The position numbers and the translations under genes were made by a program. Below are positions 33,362-43,750 of a DNA stretch of 64,000 nt, in pieces; positions within the stretch are counted from its first letter, which is position 1, and each line of letters opens with the position of its first letter. The stretch lies in NCBI RefSeq assembly GCF_039729195.1, contig NZ_CP155796.1, forward strand, positions 1,116,001 to 1,180,000. Reading direction: 5' to 3'. The notes under the pieces were generated by a model, which was not told the DNA's origin, searched no databases, and worked only from the letters and a program-made list of their open reading frames with translations. The DNA is from Mycobacterium sp. DL (GTDB lineage: Bacteria > Actinomycetota > Actinomycetes > Mycobacteriales > Mycobacteriaceae).

Positions 33362-33831
33362 TGCCGCGCAAGGGGCCCGCGCCGAAGCGGCCGTTGGTCA
33401 ACGACCCGGTCTACGGGTCGCAACTGGTCACCCAGCTGGTGAACAAGGTTCTGCTGGACGGGAAGAAATCGCTGGCCGAGCGCATTGTTTATGGTGCGCT
33501 CGAACAGGCTCGCGACAAGACCGGCACCGATCCGGTCGTCACCCTCAAGCGCGCTCTGGACAACGTCAAGCCGGCCCTCGAGGTTCGCAGCCGCCGTGTC
33601 GGTGGCGCCACCTACCAGGTGCCCGTCGAGGTGCGTCCGGAGCGTTCGACCACGCTGGCGCTGCGCTGGCTGGTCAGCTTCTCGAAGGCACGTCGCGAGA
33701 AGACCATGGTCGAGCGGCTCGCCAACGAGATCCTCGACGCGAGCAATGGCCTGGGTGCCGCCGTCAAGCGACGTGAGGACACCCACAAGATGGCCGAGGC
33801 GAACCGGGCCTTCGCACACTACCGCTGGTGA
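33361..33831 (+). CDS. rpsG: 30S ribosomal protein S7
   Basis: 156 residues, the normal length, beginning [20 protein letters not shown] and with the RNA-binding segment [21 protein letters not shown]7 nucleates assembly of the 30S head and contacts the exit-site tRNA. The ATG shares its first base with the rpsL stop, indicating coupling. A terminator-like hairpin follows before fusA. Confidence 0.98.
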   Translation: MPRKGPAPKRPLVNDPVYGSQLVTQLVNKVLLDGKKSLAERIVYGALEQARDKTGTDPVVTLKRALDNVKPALEVRSRRVGGATYQVPVEVRPERSTTLALRWLVSFSKARREKTMVERLANEILDASNGLGAAVKRREDTHKMAEANRAFAHYRW

Positions 33832-33835
33832 TTTC

Positions 33836-33866
33836 ACGCCTGCTGCGGTGTGACCGCAGGCGTTTT
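33836..33866 (+). terminator. Terminator-like hairpin between rpsG and fusA
   Basis: ACGCCTGC (33836-33843) pairs with GCAGGCGT (33856-33863) and is followed by TTT; a GGT/ACC pair extends the stem inside the loop. It sits five bases after the rpsG stop and 41 before the fusA start, within what is normally one operon, so it may be a partial terminator or a processing site. Confidence 0.55.
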
Positions 33867-33907
33867 GAAGACAGCAACCGAGCAAGCGAAAGAGTGGGAA
33901 TCTAGCC

Positions 33908-36010
33908 GTGGCACAGGACGTGCTGACTGACCTGACCAAGGTCCGCAACATCGGCATCATGGCGCACATCGATGCCGGTAAGACGACGACGACCGAGCGC
34001 ATCCTCTACTACACCGGTATCAGCTACAAGATCGGTGAGGTGCACGACGGCGCCGCCACGATGGACTGGATGGAGCAGGAGCAGGAGCGGGGCATCACCA
34101 TCACCTCCGCTGCGACCACCTGCTTCTGGAACGACAACCAGATCAACATCATCGACACCCCCGGGCACGTCGACTTCACCGTCGAGGTGGAGCGTTCGCT
34201 GCGGGTTCTCGATGGTGCCGTTGCCGTCTTCGACGGCAAGGAGGGTGTCGAGCCGCAGTCCGAGCAGGTGTGGCGCCAAGCCGACAAGTACGACGTTCCC
34301 CGTATCTGTTTCGTCAACAAGATGGACAAGATCGGCGCGGACTTCTACTTCTCGGTGCGCACCATGGAAGAACGCCTGGGCGCCAACGTCATCCCGATCC
34401 AGCTCCCGATCGGCTCCGAAGGCGACTTCGAGGGCATCGTCGACCTGGTCGAGATGAAGGCCAAGGTCTGGCGCGGCGAGACCAAGCTCGGTGAGACCTA
34501 CGAGACCATCGACATCCCGGCCGAACTGCAGGACAAGGCCGACGAGTACCGCACCAAGCTGCTCGAAGCGGTCGCCGAGACCGACGAGTCGCTGCTGGAG
34601 AAGTACTTCGGCGGCGAGCAGCTGTCCATCGAGGAGATCAAGGGTGCGCTGCGCAAGCTCACCATCAACTCCGAGGCGTACCTGGTGCTGTGCGGCAGCG
34701 CGTTCAAGAACAAGGGCGTGCAGCCCATGCTCGACGCGGTGATCGACTACCTGCCCTCGCCGCTGGACGTCGAATCCGTCACGGGCCACGTCCCGGGCAA
34801 GGAAGACGAGCTGGTCACGCGCAGGCCGTCGACCGACGAGCCGTTCTCGGCACTGGCGTTCAAGGTTGCGACGCACCCGTTCTTCGGCAAGCTCACCTAC
34901 GTCCGGGTGTACTCGGGCAAGGTCGACTCCGGCTCGCAGGTCGTCAACGCGACCAAGGGCAAGAAGGAGCGCCTGGGCAAGCTGTTCCAGATGCACTCCA
35001 ACAAAGAGAACCCGGTGGAGACCGCATCGGCCGGCCACATCTACGCGGTGATCGGTCTGAAGGACACCACGACAGGTGACACGCTGTCGGATTCCAGCGA
35101 CCAGGTCGTGCTGGAGTCGATGACGTTCCCCGATCCGGTGATCGAGGTGGCCATCGAGCCCAAGACCAAGAGCGACCAGGAGAAGCTGAGCCTCTCGATC
35201 CAGAAGTTGGCCGAAGAGGATCCGACCTTCAAGGTGCACCTGGACCAGGAGACCGGCCAGACCGTCATCGGCGGCATGGGCGAGCTGCACCTGGACATCC
35301 TGGTGGACCGGATGCGCCGCGAGTTCAAGGTCGAGGCCAACGTCGGCAAGCCGCAGGTGGCCTACAAGGAGACCATCAAGCGCACGGTCGAGAAGGTCGA
35401 GTTCACCCACAAGAAGCAGACGGGTGGCTCCGGCCAGTTCGCGAAGGTGCTGGTCAGCATCGAGCCGTTCTCCGGCGAAGATGGTGCGACCTACGAGTTC
35501 GAGAACAAGGTCACCGGTGGCCGCATCCCGCGCGAGTACATCCCGTCGGTGGATGCCGGTGCGCAGGACGCCATGCAGTACGGCGTGCTGGCCGGTTACC
35601 CGTTGGTCAACGTCAAGCTGACGCTGCTCGACGGCGCCTACCACGAGGTGGACTCTTCGGAAATGGCCTTCAAGGTCGCCGGCTCCCAGGTCATGAAAAA
35701 GGCTGCCGCACAGGCACAGCCGGTCATCCTGGAGCCAGTGATGGCCGTCGAGGTCACGACGCCCGAGGATTACATGGGTGAAGTGATCGGTGACCTGAAC
35801 TCCCGCCGTGGTCAGATCCAGGCCATGGAGGAGCGCAGCGGCGCTCGCGTCGTCAAGGCGCATGTGCCGCTGTCGGAGATGTTCGGCTACGTCGGAGACC
35901 TGCGGTCGAAGACCCAGGGCCGGGCGAACTACTCCATGGTTTTCGATTCGTACGCCGAAGTTCCGGCGGCCGTGTCGAAGGAGATCATCGCGAAGGCGAC
36001 GGGTCAGTAA
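33908..36010 (+). CDS. fusA: Elongation factor G
   Basis: 700 residues from the GTG at 33908. GTPase motifs: P-loop [12 protein letters not shown], switch [15 protein letters not shown] and the base-recognition [10 protein letters not shown]. Domains II to V follow in order, ending near [15 protein letters not shown] drives tRNA-mRNA translocation and, with RRF, ribosome recycling. Sequence is full length and of the fusA1 type. The str operon order rpsL-rpsG-fusA-tuf is intact. Confidence 0.98.
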   Translation: MAQDVLTDLTKVRNIGIMAHIDAGKTTTTERILYYTGISYKIGEVHDGAATMDWMEQEQERGITITSAATTCFWNDNQINIIDTPGHVDFTVEVERSLRVLDGAVAVFDGKEGVEPQSEQVWRQADKYDVPRICFVNKMDKIGADFYFSVRTMEERLGANVIPIQLPIGSEGDFEGIVDLVEMKAKVWRGETKLGETYETIDIPAELQDKADEYRTKLLEAVAETDESLLEKYFGGEQLSIEEIKGALRKLTINSEAYLVLCGSAFKNKGVQPMLDAVIDYLPSPLDVESVTGHVPGKEDELVTRRPSTDEPFSALAFKVATHPFFGKLTYVRVYSGKVDSGSQVVNATKGKKERLGKLFQMHSNKENPVETASAGHIYAVIGLKDTTTGDTLSDSSDQVVLESMTFPDPVIEVAIEPKTKSDQEKLSLSIQKLAEEDPTFKVHLDQETGQTVIGGMGELHLDILVDRMRREFKVEANVGKPQVAYKETIKRTVEKVEFTHKKQTGGSGQFAKVLVSIEPFSGEDGATYEFENKVTGGRIPREYIPSVDAGAQDAMQYGVLAGYPLVNVKLTLLDGAYHEVDSSEMAFKVAGSQVMKKAAAQAQPVILEPVMAVEVTTPEDYMGEVIGDLNSRRGQIQAMEERSGARVVKAHVPLSEMFGYVGDLRSKTQGRANYSMVFDSYAEVPAAVSKEIIAKATGQ

Positions 36011-36100
36011 ACCGGACCCCGTCGTCCGGCGGGACCACACAACTGAAAACATCAACACTGCTTTAGAAGAAGCACCAACACAGTCCAGGAGGACACCACA

Positions 36101-37291
36101 GTGGCGAAGGCGAAGTTCGAGCGGACGAAGCCGCACGTCAACATCGGGACCATCGGTCACGTTGACCACGGCAAGACCACGCTGACTGCAGCAATCACCA
36201 AGGTTCTGCACGACAAGTACCCCGCGTTGAACGAATCGCGCGCATTCGACCAGATCGACAATGCGCCTGAGGAGCGTCAGCGCGGTATCACGATCAACAT
36301 CTCCCACGTGGAGTACCAGACCGAGAAGCGTCACTACGCGCACGTCGACGCCCCCGGTCACGCTGACTACATCAAGAACATGATCACCGGTGCCGCCCAG
36401 ATGGACGGCGCAATCCTGGTGGTCGCCGCCACTGACGGCCCCATGCCCCAGACCCGCGAGCACGTGCTGCTGGCGCGTCAGGTCGGCGTGCCCTACATCC
36501 TGGTCGCGCTGAACAAGGCCGACATGGTCGACGACGAGGAGCTCATCGAGCTCGTCGAACTGGAGGTCCGCGAACTGCTGGCCGCCCAGGACTTCGACGA
36601 GGAAGCCCCCGTGGTCAAGGTCTCGGCGCTCAAGGCGCTCGAGGGCGATCCGGAGTGGGTCAAGTCCGTCGAGGATCTGATGGACGCGGTCGACGAGTCG
36701 ATCCCGGATCCGGTGCGTGACACCGACAAGCCGTTCCTGATGCCCGTCGAGGACGTCTTCACGATCACCGGCCGCGGCACCGTGGTCACCGGTCGTGTCG
36801 AGCGCGGCGTGGTCAACGTGAACGAGGAAGTCGAGATCGTCGGCATCAAGCCGACCAGCACCAAGACCACGGTCACCGGTGTGGAGATGTTCCGCAAGCT
36901 GCTCGACCAGGGTCAGGCCGGCGACAATGTCGGTCTGCTGCTGCGCGGCATCAAGCGCGAGGACGTGGAGCGCGGCCAGGTCGTCATCAAGCCGGGCACC
37001 ACCACCCCGCACACCGAGTTCGACGGCAGCGTCTACATCCTGTCCAAGGACGAAGGCGGCCGTCACACGCCGTTCTTCAACAACTACCGTCCGCAGTTCT
37101 ACTTCCGCACCACGGACGTGACCGGCGTCGTGACCCTCCCCGAGGGCACCGAGATGGTGATGCCCGGTGACAACACCGACATCTCCGTCAAGCTGATTCA
37201 GCCCGTCGCCATGGACGAGGGTCTGCGCTTCGCGATTCGCGAGGGCGGCCGTACCGTCGGCGCCGGCCGGGTCACCAAGATCAACAAGTGA
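36101..37291 (+). CDS. tuf: Elongation factor Tu
   Basis: 396 residues from the GTG at 36101 with AGGAGG upstream (36087-36092). GTPase motifs [27 protein letters not shown] and [11 protein letters not shown] are intact, followed by beta-barrel domains II and III ending AGRVTKINK. It delivers aminoacyl-tRNA to the ribosome. The 90-base gap after fusA holds no gene. A strong terminator follows. Confidence 0.98.
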   Translation: MAKAKFERTKPHVNIGTIGHVDHGKTTLTAAITKVLHDKYPALNESRAFDQIDNAPEERQRGITINISHVEYQTEKRHYAHVDAPGHADYIKNMITGAAQMDGAILVVAATDGPMPQTREHVLLARQVGVPYILVALNKADMVDDEELIELVELEVRELLAAQDFDEEAPVVKVSALKALEGDPEWVKSVEDLMDAVDESIPDPVRDTDKPFLMPVEDVFTITGRGTVVTGRVERGVVNVNEEVEIVGIKPTSTKTTVTGVEMFRKLLDQGQAGDNVGLLLRGIKREDVERGQVVIKPGTTTPHTEFDGSVYILSKDEGGRHTPFFNNYRPQFYFRTTDVTGVVTLPEGTEMVMPGDNTDISVKLIQPVAMDEGLRFAIREGGRTVGAGRVTKINK

Positions 37292-37310
37292 TCTAGGTTC
37301 CAGCCAACGT

Positions 37311-37349
37311 CAGTGGCGCTCACCCGAAAGGGTGGGCGCCACTGTCGTT
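37311..37349 (+). terminator. tuf terminator hairpin
   Basis: CAGTGGCGCTCACCC pairs with GGGTGGGCGCCACTG (one mismatch) around the loop GAAA, then TCGTTT. It begins 20 bases after the tuf stop and ends the str operon. Confidence 0.88.
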
Positions 37350-37440
37350 TCTGCGCGCGTGCTGTAACGCGTGCGCTGAACAGGCCGATGTATCTCTCGA
37401 CGGCTGTCGAGGGGTTGGCCGGGGGATCAAGTAAGAGGAC

Positions 37441-38286
37441 ATGTTGAAGCGAAGCAATTCCATCACCGCACTCGCAAGCGCCGCCGTCCTGGGCGGCGCC
37501 GCCCTGGTCGGGCTGGCCGGACCCGCGTCCGCGCAGCCCGCCTGCCCTGACGTCCACTGGATCGGCGCCGCCGGTTCCGGTGAGCGCGCCGGGGCACTGG
37601 CCGGCGACGGCGGCATGGGCCGGGTTGTCCACAAGTCCTACCGCGACTTCGCGCAGCTGGTGCAGCAGGACGGTCGCACCATCACCGCCGAAGCGGTCGA
37701 GTACCCCGCGGTCGAGGTCCCCGAGGACGGCGGCATCCTCGACTGGGCCGATTTCATGGGCAGTGTCGACACCGGCGCCGCAGCGCTGGCTGCGCAGTAC
37801 CACACGTTCGTCACTCAGTGCCCGACATCCCAGGTGGTGCTGGCCGGTTACTCGCAGGGCGCCATGGTGGTGCACCGCAATCTGCATGCCCTGGACGCGA
37901 ACCCGCAACTGGCTGCGGCGCTGCTGATCGCCGACGGCGACCGGCTGCCGCAGGACCCGACGATCAACCTGGGATCGGCCACATCGGTCCTGGGCGCGGG
38001 CAAGGGCGTCGCCCAGGATTGGCCGATCCTCGCCCACGCACCCGCGCCGCTTCCCGTGACCATGGGCAGCAGGACGATCAGCGTGTGCGATCTCGGTGAC
38101 GCGGTGTGCGACTACGACCCCGACGCCGAGGACACGATGAACCCGGCGGCGGTGGCAGTGCACACCAGCTATGCGCGCAGCGCCGGCGCGCTCGACTCCT
38201 GGACGCTGCCCCTCTACCAGCTCGTCGAGCCTGTCGAGATCCAGGACCCGGTCGCAAACCAGATCGAGGTCAACGCCGGATCCTGA
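37441..38286 (+). CDS. Secreted cutinase-family esterase
   Basis: 281 residues. Signal peptide residues 1-31 (LGGAALVGLAGPASA, then QPACPD). The cutinase fold shows the nucleophile elbow GYSQG (Ser138), the Asp in ISVCDLGDAVCDYD between paired Cys, and the His in AVAVHTSYARSAG, a complete catalytic triad, plus Cys near the mature N-terminus for disulphides. Longer than classical cutinases at the end. Mycobacterial members cleave ester bonds in lipids or polyesters. It has its own upstream region after the tuf terminator. Confidence 0.9.
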   Translation: MLKRSNSITALASAAVLGGAALVGLAGPASAQPACPDVHWIGAAGSGERAGALAGDGGMGRVVHKSYRDFAQLVQQDGRTITAEAVEYPAVEVPEDGGILDWADFMGSVDTGAAALAAQYHTFVTQCPTSQVVLAGYSQGAMVVHRNLHALDANPQLAAALLIADGDRLPQDPTINLGSATSVLGAGKGVAQDWPILAHAPAPLPVTMGSRTISVCDLGDAVCDYDPDAEDTMNPAAVAVHTSYARSAGALDSWTLPLYQLVEPVEIQDPVANQIEVNAGS

Positions 38287-38319
38287 GCCTGATCGGGCCG
38301 CGGTGGTCATAATCTGACC

Positions 38320-39144
38320 ATGTCCACGTTCTGGCAATACGTGCGTGTCCAGCTCTTTGTCCTGCTGTGCGGCATCGTCGGCCCGATCTTCCTGGTCATC
38401 TACTTCGCCGCGGGCGCGGACCCGCTGCTGAGCTGGATGTTCTGGACGGGTCTGCTGATCACCGCGGTCGACGTCCTGATTGCGCTGGCGATCACGGGCT
38501 TCCGCTCGAAGAAGGCCGCGAAGACGCAGGCGCTGGAGACCTCCGGTGTGCTGGCTCTGGCGCAGGTCGTCGGTATCCACGAGACCAACTCCCGGATCAA
38601 CGATCAGCCGTTGGTCAAGCTCGACCTCCAGGTCTCCGGCCCCGGCATCACGCCGTTCTCGACCCAGGACCAGGTGATCGCGTCGGTGTCGCGGCTGCCG
38701 ATGATCACCAGCCGCAAGCTCGTCGCACTGGTCGACCCGGTGACCCACGACTATCAGATCGATTGGCAGCGAAGCGCTTTGGTGAGCGGGCTGATGCCCG
38801 CCACCTTCAGCGTGGCCGAGGACGGCCGGACCTACGACCTCACCGGCCAGGCCGAGCCGCTTATGGAGATCCTCCAGGTGCTCAAGGCGAACCACATCGC
38901 CATGGACGACATGGTGGACCTTCGATCGAATCCTGCTGCCCGCCAACAGGTGCAGACCATCGTGCGGCACGCGGCCGCACAGCAGGCCATGCCCCCGCCG
39001 GTGCCCGCAGCAGCGCCGTACGTGCCGCCCGCCGAACCGACGACCTCCGAACGTCTGCAGCGACTCGACACGCTACGGGCCACCGGTTCGATCTCCGAGG
39101 CCGAGTACACCGCCAAGCGACAGGAAATCATCGCCGAGATCTGA
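38320..39144 (+). CDS. SHOCT-domain membrane protein
   Basis: 274 residues. Two N-terminal membrane helices (QLFVLLCGIVGPIFLVIYFA and WMFWTGLLITAVDVLIALAI), a cytosolic beta domain (LDLQVSGPGITPFSTQDQV), an Ala/Pro linker, and a C-terminal SHOCT motif (RLQRLDTLRATGSISEAEY). CATAAT at 38308-38313 lies six bases before the ATG, so the message is probably leaderless. It occupies the place of the membrane protein Rv0686 downstream of tuf in M. tuberculosis. SHOCT motifs are protein-interaction tails; no function is known. Confidence 0.8.
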   Translation: MSTFWQYVRVQLFVLLCGIVGPIFLVIYFAAGADPLLSWMFWTGLLITAVDVLIALAITGFRSKKAAKTQALETSGVLALAQVVGIHETNSRINDQPLVKLDLQVSGPGITPFSTQDQVIASVSRLPMITSRKLVALVDPVTHDYQIDWQRSALVSGLMPATFSVAEDGRTYDLTGQAEPLMEILQVLKANHIAMDDMVDLRSNPAARQQVQTIVRHAAAQQAMPPPVPAAAPYVPPAEPTTSERLQRLDTLRATGSISEAEYTAKRQEIIAEI

Positions 39145-39223
39145 TAACCGAGCAGCGATGCCTCCCGATTGGTAGCTTTCACCCAGGTCGGGGCGCGCCT
39201 GCTCCGGCGACGGGAGGTCGGAT

Positions 39224-40666
39224 GTGACTGCCACCGATGCGACCACCAAAGATTCGAAGGTCAGTCTGCCCACCCTGACCGCGATGGTGGTCGGTTCGAT
39301 GATCGGCTCCGGGGTCTTCCTGCTACCCCGCCGATTCGGAGTCGAGACCGGTGTCGTCGGGGCGATCATCGCCTGGACCATTGCCGGCAGCGGAATGCTG
39401 ATGCTGGCGTTCGTCTTCCAGCGCCTCGCCAACCGCAAACCCGACTTGGACGCCGGTATCTACGCCTACGCCAAGGCTGGATTCGGCGACTACGTCGGCT
39501 TCAACTCCGCCTTCGGCTTCTGGGCCTCGGCGTGTGCGGGAAACACGTCCTACTGGGTGGTGATCATGACCACCACGAGTGCACTGTTCCCCGCACTCGG
39601 CGCCGGCGACACCGTGGTGGCGGTGTTGGCGTCGTCGGTCGGGGTGTGGTTGTTCTGCTATCTGATCCTGCGCGGTGTCAAAGAGGCGGCGGTGATCAAC
39701 CGCATCGCCACCGTCGCCAAGGTGGTGCCGATCTTCGTGTTCATCGTGATCGCGGCCATTGCGTTCGAGGCCGAGGTCTTCACCGACAACCTGTGGGGCG
39801 GCGACGGGAGCTACTCCTGGAACTCGGTTTTCGAGCAGGCCAAGGGCACCATGCTGATCACCGTGTTCGTGTTCCTCGGGATCGAGGGCGCCAGTGTCTA
39901 CTCGCGGTTCGCCAGGAAACGCGAAGACGTCGGCCGCGCCACCGTCATCGGGTTTCTCTCGGTGCTGAGCGTTTTCGCCCTGGTGACGTTGCTGTCCTAC
40001 GGGGTGCTGCCGCAGCAGGAACTGGCGGCCGTCGACCAGCCGTCGATGGCTTCGGTGCTGGAATCTGTTGTCGGACATTGGGGATCGATCTTCATCCGGG
40101 TCGGCGTGGTGTTGTCGGTGCTGGGCGCGTACCTCGCCTGGACGTTGATGGCCGCCGAAATCCTCTACATCCCGGCCAAAGCCGACGACATGCCGCGGTT
40201 CCTGGGACGCACCAACAGCAATGGTGCGCCGGTCGCCGCACTGGTGCTGGCGGGCATCCTGATCCAGCTGCTCCTCGTGCTGCTGTTGTTCACCGCAGAG
40301 GCACTCGATTTCATGCTCGACCTGACCGCGGCCCTGTCGCTGATCCCGTATCTGCTGGCGGCCGCCTACGCGGTGAAGCTGACGATGACCAGGGAAACCT
40401 ACGAGAACGGCGGGGCCTGGAGGAGCGACGCCGTGGTCTCGGGCATCGCGACCTTCTACACCCTGTTCCTGATCTACGCGGCAGGACTGGACAAGCTGCT
40501 CCTGTCCTGCATTCTGTACGCAGCGGGTGCTGCGCTGTACGTCATCGCCCGCCGGGAACGTGGACTGCGGGTCTTCACCAGAGCTGAAGCGGTGTTGTTC
40601 GGCGTCATCGTCGTCGGGGCGGTGGCCGGCATCGTGTCGCTGGTCACCGGCGCCATCACGATCTAA
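39224..40666 (+). CDS. arcD: Basic amino acid/polyamine antiporter, APC family (ArcD-like)
   Basis: 480 residues from the GTG at 39224, about 12-13 membrane helices. The first helix carries the APC substrate signature VVGSMIGSGVFLLPRRF; the region KPDLDAGIYAYAKAGFGDYVGFNSAFGFW is typical of arginine/ornithine antiporters of the ArcD/ArcE kind. It is 15 bases upstream of arginine deiminase, which supports arginine uptake in exchange for ornithine (or citrulline). The symbol is inferred from family and neighbour. Confidence 0.82.
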   Translation: MTATDATTKDSKVSLPTLTAMVVGSMIGSGVFLLPRRFGVETGVVGAIIAWTIAGSGMLMLAFVFQRLANRKPDLDAGIYAYAKAGFGDYVGFNSAFGFWASACAGNTSYWVVIMTTTSALFPALGAGDTVVAVLASSVGVWLFCYLILRGVKEAAVINRIATVAKVVPIFVFIVIAAIAFEAEVFTDNLWGGDGSYSWNSVFEQAKGTMLITVFVFLGIEGASVYSRFARKREDVGRATVIGFLSVLSVFALVTLLSYGVLPQQELAAVDQPSMASVLESVVGHWGSIFIRVGVVLSVLGAYLAWTLMAAEILYIPAKADDMPRFLGRTNSNGAPVAALVLAGILIQLLLVLLLFTAEALDFMLDLTAALSLIPYLLAAAYAVKLTMTRETYENGGAWRSDAVVSGIATFYTLFLIYAAGLDKLLLSCILYAAGAALYVIARRERGLRVFTRAEAVLFGVIVVGAVAGIVSLVTGAITI

Positions 40667-40681
40667 CGAGAGGATCGATCC

Positions 40682-41947
40682 ATGACCACAGCCGCAGCGT
40701 CCCCAGCGCCATCCGCCTCCTACGGTGTGCACTCCGAGGTGGGCAAGCTGCAGAAGGTGCTGGTGTGCTCGCCAGGTCTGGCCCACGAGCGCCTCACCCC
40801 GACCAACTGCGACGACCTGCTCTTCGACGATGTGCTCTGGGTGCAGAACGCGCGGCGCGACCATTTCGACTTCATGGACAAGATGCGTGACCGCGACGTC
40901 GAGGTCGTCGAACTCCACAACGTGCTCACCGAGACAATGGAGAACGCCGAGGCGAAGGCGTGGCTGTTGGATCGCAAGATCGTGGCGAACGAGGTGGGAC
41001 CCGGCCTGGTCGAGGACACCCGGGGCTTTCTGGAATCGCTACCGCCGCGCCGACTGACCGAGTTGTTGATCGGCGGGATGTCGATCCTGGATCTGCCGGC
41101 GGAGTTGGGTGCGGGATACCGGTCGCTGGCGCGGGAGGACAACGGTGTCACCGAGTACCTGATGCCCCCGCTGCCGAACACGCTCTACACCCGGGACACC
41201 ACCTGCTGGATCTATGGCGGCCTGACCCTCAACCCGTTGTTCTGGCCCGCGCGCCACGACGAAACCCTTTTGATGAAGGCGATCTATGAGTTCCATCCCG
41301 ACTTCGTCGGGTCCACGGTGTGGTGGGGTGATCCCGAGGAATCGTGGGGGCTGGCCACCATTGAGGGGGGCGACGTGCTCATCCCCGGCAACGGCGTGGT
41401 GCTGATCGGGATGAGCGAGCGCACGTCGCGACAGGCGATCACCCAGGTTGCCGCGGAACTGTTCGTCAGGGGTGCTGCCGACAAAGTGATCGTGGCCGGC
41501 ATGCCCAAGCTGCGCGCCGCCATGCACCTGGACACCGTGTTCACCTTCGCCGACCGCGACGTCGTCACCATCTACCCTGAAATCGTCAACGGCATCGTGC
41601 CTTTCACACTCGTCCCCGGTGACAACGAGGTCGGCGTCGAGGTCATCGAGGAGACCAAGCCGTTCCTCGAAGTCGTCGCCGCGTCGCTGAACCTGCCCGC
41701 GCTGAGGGTGGTCGAAACAGGCGGCAACGCCTACGACTCGGAACGTCAGCAGTGGGACAGCGGCAACAACCTCGTCGCCGTCGAGCCGGGGGTGGTGTTC
41801 GCCTACGACCGCAACACCCACACCAACTCCCTGCTGAGCAAGGCCGGTATCGAGGTGATCACCATCGTCGGTGCCGAACTCGGCCGCGGCCGCGGCGGTG
41901 GGCACTGCATGACGTGCCCGATCATCCGCGATCCACTGGATTGGTGA
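40682..41947 (+). CDS. arcA: Arginine deiminase
   Basis: 421 residues, start ATG 40682 with GAGAGGA upstream. It hydrolyses arginine to citrulline and ammonia. Guanidine-modifying fold motifs: [33 protein letters not shown] with the substrate-binding Asp, the central His-containing [15 protein letters not shown], and the catalytic Cys in [14 protein letters not shown] near the C-terminus. All key residues are present. It is the last gene of the antiporter pair. No arcB (ornithine carbamoyltransferase) or arcC (carbamate kinase) is nearby, so the full energy-yielding pathway is not encoded in this window. Confidence 0.96.
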   Translation: MTTAAASPAPSASYGVHSEVGKLQKVLVCSPGLAHERLTPTNCDDLLFDDVLWVQNARRDHFDFMDKMRDRDVEVVELHNVLTETMENAEAKAWLLDRKIVANEVGPGLVEDTRGFLESLPPRRLTELLIGGMSILDLPAELGAGYRSLAREDNGVTEYLMPPLPNTLYTRDTTCWIYGGLTLNPLFWPARHDETLLMKAIYEFHPDFVGSTVWWGDPEESWGLATIEGGDVLIPGNGVVLIGMSERTSRQAITQVAAELFVRGAADKVIVAGMPKLRAAMHLDTVFTFADRDVVTIYPEIVNGIVPFTLVPGDNEVGVEVIEETKPFLEVVAASLNLPALRVVETGGNAYDSERQQWDSGNNLVAVEPGVVFAYDRNTHTNSLLSKAGIEVITIVGAELGRGRGGGHCMTCPIIRDPLDW

Positions 41948-41952
41948 GTCTC

Positions 41953-41966
41953 TAGAACGTGTTCTA
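41953..41966. promoter_or_regulatory. KstR-type operator upstream of SDR
   Basis: TAGAACGTGTTCTA exactly fits the KstR consensus T-nn-AAC-nn-GTT-nn-A, and extends to CTAGAACGTGTTCTAG with symmetric flanks. It lies 49 bases before the SDR start and 6 after the arcA stop. KstR is the TetR repressor of the cholesterol regulon in mycobacteria. Confidence 0.8.
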
Positions 41967-41984
41967 GTTCTGCTGTTAGCCTGA

Positions 41985-42866
<882 letters not shown>

Positions 42867-42868
42867 CC

Positions 42869-43750
42869 TCAGGCGGGTAGCACGAGCACCGGCACCGGGC
42901 TGTGCCGGATGATCTTGGCGCCGTGCGCTCCCAGGAACACCCCGGTGATGCGTCGCCGCGATGTCGTACCCAGAGCGAGCACGTCGCCGTCCTCCCATTC
43001 GGTGGCGTCCAGCGCCTGATCCCACCCGTTGCCCGTGATGACCTGTAGCTCAACGTCTTCGCCGACGATTCCGTCCGATTTCAACTTCGACGTGATCTCC
43101 CGAAGTTGGGCCGCCCAGGTCTCGAGCAGGGAGTCCTCGGCGTGCAATCCCACCTGCGGTGGGAACATGGTCCGTCCCCGGATGGCGTAGCTGACGATGC
43201 GCAGCGGCACCCCCAGAGTGGTGGCGAGTTCGCTGACGCGCTCGACCACCCGCACCGATTCCGGGGTGCCCGAGTAGGCGCAGGTGATCCGTTGCAACGT
43301 GCCGGTACGGGATCCGCGATAACCGCGCGGGCTCAGGGCGACCGGTACCGGAGACGCATGCAGCAGCCAGTCGGTGGTCGATCCCAGCACCACCTGCCCG
43401 AGTGCACCGCTCGACGACGAGCCGACGACCAGGACGTCGGCGTCGACGCGCTCGACAGCGTCCAGCAGGCCGTCACCCGCGGTGCGGCTGGCAATCTGGA
43501 GGAAATCGACCGAGATGCCCGCCGCCACGGTGTCCAGGTACTCCCGCGCCTCACGCTCCGAGTCCGAACCCAATTGCTGGGCGTAGGCGGCGAATTCGGC
43601 ATCAACGCGGGCGGGGGACGGTGTCATCCAGGGTCTGGGCACAACAGCGACGACGGTGAGGGAGGTGTTGAGAGTTCGGGCCGCCTCGACGGCGAGGTTG
43701 AGTGGGGCGTGTCCGCACTTCCCGGCGAGATACCCCGCCAAGACGGTCAC
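42869..43750 (-). CDS. Tandem universal stress protein
   Basis: 293 residues from the GTG at 43750, whose GTGA overlaps the permease stop. Two Usp domains in tandem: the first ends with LVVGSSSSGALGQVVLGSTTDWLLHASPVPVALSPRG, the second with LALGTTSRRRITGVFLGAHGAKIIRHSPVPVLVLPA, each carrying the Gly-rich ATP-binding loop. In M. tuberculosis a Usp protein, Rv2319c, sits beside rocE in the same way. Probably an ATP- or cAMP-binding regulator of the transporter or of arginine metabolism. Confidence 0.9.
   Translation of the reverse strand: MTVLAGYLAGKCGHAPLNLAVEAARTLNTSLTVVAVVPRPWMTPSPARVDAEFAAYAQQLGSDSEREAREYLDTVAAGISVDFLQIASRTAGDGLLDAVERVDADVLVVGSSSSGALGQVVLGSTTDWLLHASPVPVALSPRGYRGSRTGTLQRITCAYSGTPESVRVVERVSELATTLGVPLRIVSYAIRGRTMFPPQVGLHAEDSLLETWAAQLREITSKLKSDGIVGEDVELQVITGNGWDQALDATEWEDGDVLALGTTSRRRITGVFLGAHGAKIIRHSPVPVLVLPA

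Noticed and set aside
33902..37066. 1054-codon open frame antisense to fusA and tuf
   Set aside because: Same codon-bias artefact, running across two conserved translation factor genes and the gap between them.
39169..40587. 472-codon frame overlapping the antiporter gene
   Set aside because: The other frame gives a clear APC transporter with membrane helices; this one is Arg-rich shadow sequence.
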